Assembly: GCA_027924645.1 (NCBI GenBank)
Contig: BSBN01000888.1
Span: 13,895,001-13,959,000 of the forward strand
Source of the DNA: Cunninghamia lanceolata
Taxonomy: Eukaryota > Streptophyta > Pinopsida > Cupressales > Cupressaceae
Length of the DNA stretch: 64,000 nt
Direction of reading: 5' to 3'
Shown here: piece by piece, positions 60,142 through 64,000 of the stretch
Layout: each line of letters begins with the position of its first letter
How positions within the stretch are numbered: the stretch's first letter is position 1
Position numbers and translations under genes: made by a program
Notes under the pieces: generated by a model
The model's database searches: none
What the model saw: only the letters and a program-made list of their open reading frames with translations
Told to the model about the DNA's origin: nothing

Positions 60142-62384
60142 GGTATAAGGAGACAGTTGTCTGCTCCTAAGACTCCACAGCAGAATGGAGTAGTTGAGAG
60201 AAAGAACCGGACCATCCAGGAAGCTGCTAGGACAATGATGTTGGAAGCAAATGTTCCTCAAATGTTTGGAAAGAAGCTATCAGCACCGCAGTCTACACTC
60301 TAAATCGAGTTCAAATCAGAAACAACATCGGTAAGACCCCCTATGAACTTTGGTTTGGCATCACTCCTACTGTGAAATATTTCAGAGTATTTGGTAGCAA
60401 GTGTTATATTAAAAGAGATGAAGATCTAGGAAAGTTTGATGCTAGAAGTGATGAGGGAATTTTCTTGGGCTACTCCACTCAAAGCAAAGCATACCGGTGC
60501 TACAATAAGAGATTGAGGAAGATGATAGAAAGCACCAATGTGAAAGTTGATGAAGGAATTGAGAAACCTTCAAGATTTTATGAGCTTGATGAAGATGACC
60601 AAGACAGTGTTCAAGGAACTCAATCCTCTCCGGTGAGACAGAGTCAGCCTGATCCGATAAATCAGGAAGAAGAGATAGGTTTGAATGAGCCTGATCAAGA
60701 AATAGCAGTGCTGGATACTCCCAAAATTCTAAGGTATGTAAGACTGAACCACTCTGAAGATCAGATCATAGGTGACAGAAGCAAAGGTGTACAAACTAGA
60801 AGGAATATTGCTCAAAATCAGAATGAATGTTGTCTGATTTCAAAGATTGAACCTAAAACAATAAATGAAGCCTGCAATGATGAAAACTGGACCAAAGCAA
60901 TGGAAGATGAATTGATGCAAATTGAGAAAAATCATACTTGGGATCTTGTTCCCAGACCTAGAGACAGGAATGTAATTGGAACCAAGTGGGTCTTCCGGAA
61001 CAAACTAAATGAAGCTGGTGAAGTAATCAGAAACAAAGCTAGATTGGTCTGCAAAGGCTACTCTCAAATAGAAGGAATTGACTTTGAAGAGACTTTTGCT
61101 CTGGTGGCAAGAATTGAAGTAGTCAGATTACTTCTTGCATTTGCTGCCTTCAAAGACTTCAAGGTATATCAGATGGATGTCAAGTCTGCCTTCCTAAATG
61201 GTGATCTGGAAGAAGAAGTCTACATTGAACAACTGGATGGATTTCAATTGTCTGATAATAATGATATGGTCTGCAAGTTGAAGAAAGCTTTGTATGGATT
61301 GAAGCAAGCCCCAAGAGCATGGTATGAAAGGTTGGATAAGCATCTTGTGCAGATTGGATTCAACAAAGGTACTGCTGACAGTAACTTATATTTCAAAATT
61401 GATCATGAAAACATTCTGATTGTTGAAGTGTTCGTGGATGATATCATTTTTGGAGGTAGAGATAGTATGTGCAAAACTTTTGCAAATCAGATGAAAAGTG
61501 AGTTTGAAATGTCTATGCTTGGTGAAATGAATTTCTTCTTGGGTCTGCAAATTACTCAAACAAAAGAAGGGATCTTCATTTCTCAGACCAAATATGTGAA
61601 AGAATTGTTAAGGAAATTTGGTATGGAAGACTCAAAGCCAATGAACACTCCTATGGCAACCGGATGTAAGTTAAGCAAAGATGATGATTCTCCAAAAGCA
61701 GATCAGACAAAGTATAGATCAATGATTGGTGGATTGTTGTATCTCACTCAAACTAGACCAGATATAATGCAGGCTGTTGGTCTTGTGGCAAGATTCCAGG
61801 CTGATCCTAGAGAATCTCATGTTATGGCAATCAAAAGAATTTTTAGGTACTTGAAAGGAACAGTTGAGTATGGTCTATGGTACCCTAGAGATCCGAATTT
61901 CTCTCTTTATGCTTACACAGATGCAGATTGGGCAGGAGATGTGGATGACCGGAAAAGCACTAGTGGTGGAGCATTCTTTTTGGGGAAGAGATTGGTTTCT
62001 TGGCTAAGCAAGAAACAAGATGCAATATCTCTGTCTACAACTGAAGCAGAATACATTGCAGCAGCAGGTAGTTGCACTCAAATCTTATGGATGAAGCAGA
62101 TGCTAAGAGACATCAAAGTTGAATATGAGGAGCCTATCACAATTTTCTGTGATAATTCAAGTGCAATTAATATTTCTAAGAATCCGGTATTGCATTCTAA
62201 GACTAAGCACATATCTATCAAATTTCACTTTTTGAGAGAACAAGTAAACAAGGAAGAAGTCAGATTGGAGTATGTTCCCTCCAAGGATCAGATTGCAGAT
62301 ATCTTTACAAAACCTCTTCCCAAGGACTCTTTTGAATATCTCCGGGAGAAGTTAGGGGTCATGGCCCCTCCGGTGATGAACTAA
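60142..62384 (+). pseudogene. C4 pol, second part: integrase C-term, reverse transcriptase, RNase H
   Basis: After the TAG the frame continues with GIRRQLSAPKTPQQNG and GVVERKNRT (catalytic Glu), then a one-base deletion in a run of T near 60263 shifts the frame. From about 60264 the shifted frame is open to TAA at 62382. It contains the integrase C-terminal [10 protein letters not shown] region, a variable acidic linker, and reverse transcriptase from about 60880 ([34 protein letters not shown]). The RT catalytic box at 61431-61442 is FVDD where most copia elements have YVDD. RNase H has [28 protein letters not shown] and [14 protein letters not shown]. Apart from the two lesions the polyprotein is complete. 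Confidence 0.92.
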
Positions 62385-62672
62385 GATGCACTGATGTGCA
62401 TCAGTCCGGTGGCTATCACAGTCATATCTTGTGATCCGGACTAATGGGGAGCTGCAACTAAGGGGGAGCAGCTGGTATGATTCTGATGTATGAGAATTGC
62501 AAGTATGAGCCCTTTGCCATTGATGTTAAAGGGGGAGAGAAGACATGTGAAAAACAAGTGGTTGATGATCAAAGGGGGAGCAGTAAAGGAAGAGAAGACA
62601 TATGAAAAGTTAAAGTTCTTGTCTTAATGGTTTTTCACATCATATGTTGCCATCAATGACAAAGGGGGAGAT
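62385..62672 (+). other. C4 3' untranslated region with reiterated polypurine motifs
   Basis: Between the stop and the 3' LTR, AAAGGGGGAG or close forms occur at about 62460, 62527, 62570 and 62661. The last one (AAAGGGGGAG, 62661-62670) directly precedes the LTR and is the functional polypurine tract; the others may be accessory or relic tracts. Confidence 0.75.
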
Positions 62673-63964
62673 TGTTGCAAGTATGAGGTGAGCCAGTGTT
62701 GTCATTGATGTCAACATACTCATATTGCATTGACAAGAAGGATTTGATGAGCTGTGTGCTGAGGATATTGAGAAAATTAGCCTCAGTCAGGAACAGTGAA
62801 GAACAGTGATGAGAAGAAGGCAAATGTACTGTATAGGATGAGAACCGGAGGATGCGGATTAAAGGGTTAGTAGATATGAGTCTTGAGATGCTTCAGTTAA
62901 GATTTCAGAGGTCTGCATGAAGATCTGAAGGAGTTGTGGCTGTCGGTATAGAACCGGTTCCGGCAAGTATCCAGAGGTGACAGAGGATCACAAAAAGGTC
63001 CGGTGAGGTTCGGAATTGTATTATCCTAATTTGCAGATTGGACGGAGTGTTTGGGATGTCCTTGTGATGTGTCATCCTGATTTGTGTATGATTTGGAGGT
63101 CCGGAAGTACCTCTTGCATTATGACAGTGGCGATAGACTGTGTTCTTGAAGTTCCGGATGAGGAAGACAAGAGATCCCAGTAAGTAGAGGAAGTGCGGAT
63201 GTATCCGGACATTCAGACAGGCTTGTGAAGGTTCTTGGATCATGTTTAGGTTGTGTTGTTGGTCCGCATTGATGGTAGAGCCCGGAATTGAAGTTATTCT
63301 TCCGGATGAAGTTCTTGCTCTGTTTAGCCGACCGGATGAGTTGTTCATCCTGCGAATGTTCTTGTGATGGCCAACCGGATGTGTTATTCATCTTGCGGAT
63401 ACTCCTATAGTTGTTTGCCGACTTAGATGTTTGTTCCTAAGTCGATGTCTTGTATAAATAACGGTTTGTGAGTTCATTTCAAAGTGTGGTGTGTGGATGA
63501 GTGTGGCATAGCGAAGAAACGTGTGAAAGGCAGAGCAGGGATTTTTGGGCTTAATTGGAACTGATCCGAACATGGTAGAGATGTCATTCTCCAGGTCAAG
63601 ACTGTGATTTTTATCACTTTGTAGACAATGTGTCTCCTTGTAGGCAGTGGGCCTCTTTGTGAGCAGTGTGCTCGGGCAGTGAGCCCTTATTGGCATGTGC
63701 CATTCATTTTTCTTTATTCTTCTAACAGAGAATAATTCTTGGGTTAATCACCCCGTGGTTTTTCCCTTAACCGGGTTTTCCACGTCAAAATCTTGGTGTT
63801 CAATGTGTTGATGCTTATCTGCTCTTGTGTTTATGTATTATGCTTCCATGGATGATTATTTGATATGCTGCTAACTAATAACAAAGAATCAAGTGTTTGA
63901 AAAAGAAGAAGTTTTATACAACTGATTCACCCCCCCCTCTCAGTTGTATGCCCTAGATCCAACA
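62673..63964 (+). repeat. 3' LTR of C4
   Basis: 1292 bases, about 99% identical to 56882-58173. Followed by the target duplicate GGAAC. Confidence 0.96.
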
Positions 63965-64000
63965 GGAACTGCATTAGCATAAACAATCCTATTGGTTTTC
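63965..64000 (+). pseudogene. LINE continuation at the right edge
   Basis: After the C4 target duplicate the interrupted LINE resumes; only 36 bases remain in the window. Its identity rests on the continuity across C4, not on a recognisable domain. Confidence 0.55.

Larger units (their letters stand above)
56882..63964 (+). mobile_element. Young, nearly intact Ty1/copia retrotransposon C4
   Basis: 7083 bases with identical-length 1292-base LTRs (TGTTGCAAG...GATCCAACA), a perfect initiator-Met primer site, a purine tract, and a full gag-pol. Perfect GGAAC duplications flank it (56877-56881 and 63965-63969). I counted about 13 differences between the LTRs (about 1%), at least 11 of them transitions. 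Coding lesions are only one nonsense codon (60139) and a one-base deletion (about 60263). It belongs to the same family as the decayed C1. Confidence 0.96.

Overview
The window is repeat-dominated nuclear DNA from a seed plant with a large genome. A conifer is plausible: the pentatricopeptide (PPR) fragments read like gymnosperm PPR proteins, and gene density is one gene in 64 kb. The sequence alone does not prove this. There are no bacterial signals, no structural RNA genes and no CRISPR. The one ordinary host gene is a two-exon tau-class glutathione S-transferase (GST, minus strand, 14265-15041), with a TATA box and an as-1-like element in its promoter. Almost everything else is retrotransposon.

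Layout, left to right. (1) 1-3262, minus strand: gag and a ~1.9-kb 5' LTR of a Ty3/gypsy-like element that continues beyond the left edge. (2) 4388-6307, plus: a badly decayed Ty3/gypsy pol. (3) 6308-12665, plus: a decayed Ty1/copia element (C1) with a truncated 5' LTR, an internal deletion and a 2.2-kb 3' LTR holding a 63-bp tandem repeat. (4) 12666-15600: AT-rich spacer and the GST gene. (5) 15604-18045: a ~114-bp tandem repeat array whose first unit is split by a ~2.1-kb LTR-like insertion. (6) 19183-25247, minus: an old copia element (C2) with both LTRs, apparently inserted in the LTR of another element whose primer-binding site survives at 25274.

(7) From ~25985 to the right edge the backbone is one degenerate LINE (non-LTR) element on the plus strand: ORF1 with a DUF4283/zinc-knuckle region, then ORF2 endonuclease and reverse transcriptase. 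Three LTR elements cut it, each flanked by a perfect 5-bp target-site duplication: gypsy G2 (27080-41554, GGGAT), a LARD-like non-autonomous element (42936-55828, CCTCT) and a young copia element C4 (56882-63964, GGAAC). G2 itself contains a copia element, C3 (31341-37660).

The most unusual component is the LARD-like element. Its LTRs are 4.9 and 4.7 kb, its interior is 3.3 kb with no recognisable gag or pol, and it carries host-gene fragments in antisense: PPR-protein pieces inside both LTRs and, in the interior, a ubiquitin-like-domain fragment resembling the C-terminus of a UBP26/USP48-type deubiquitinase. C4 is nearly intact: its two 1292-bp LTRs differ at about 13 sites (~1%), and its gag-pol frame has one nonsense codon and one single-base frameshift. 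Hand-sampled LTR divergence orders the events as G2 (~14%) and C2 (~16%), then C3 (~7%), LARD (~3%), C4 (~1%), which agrees with the nesting.
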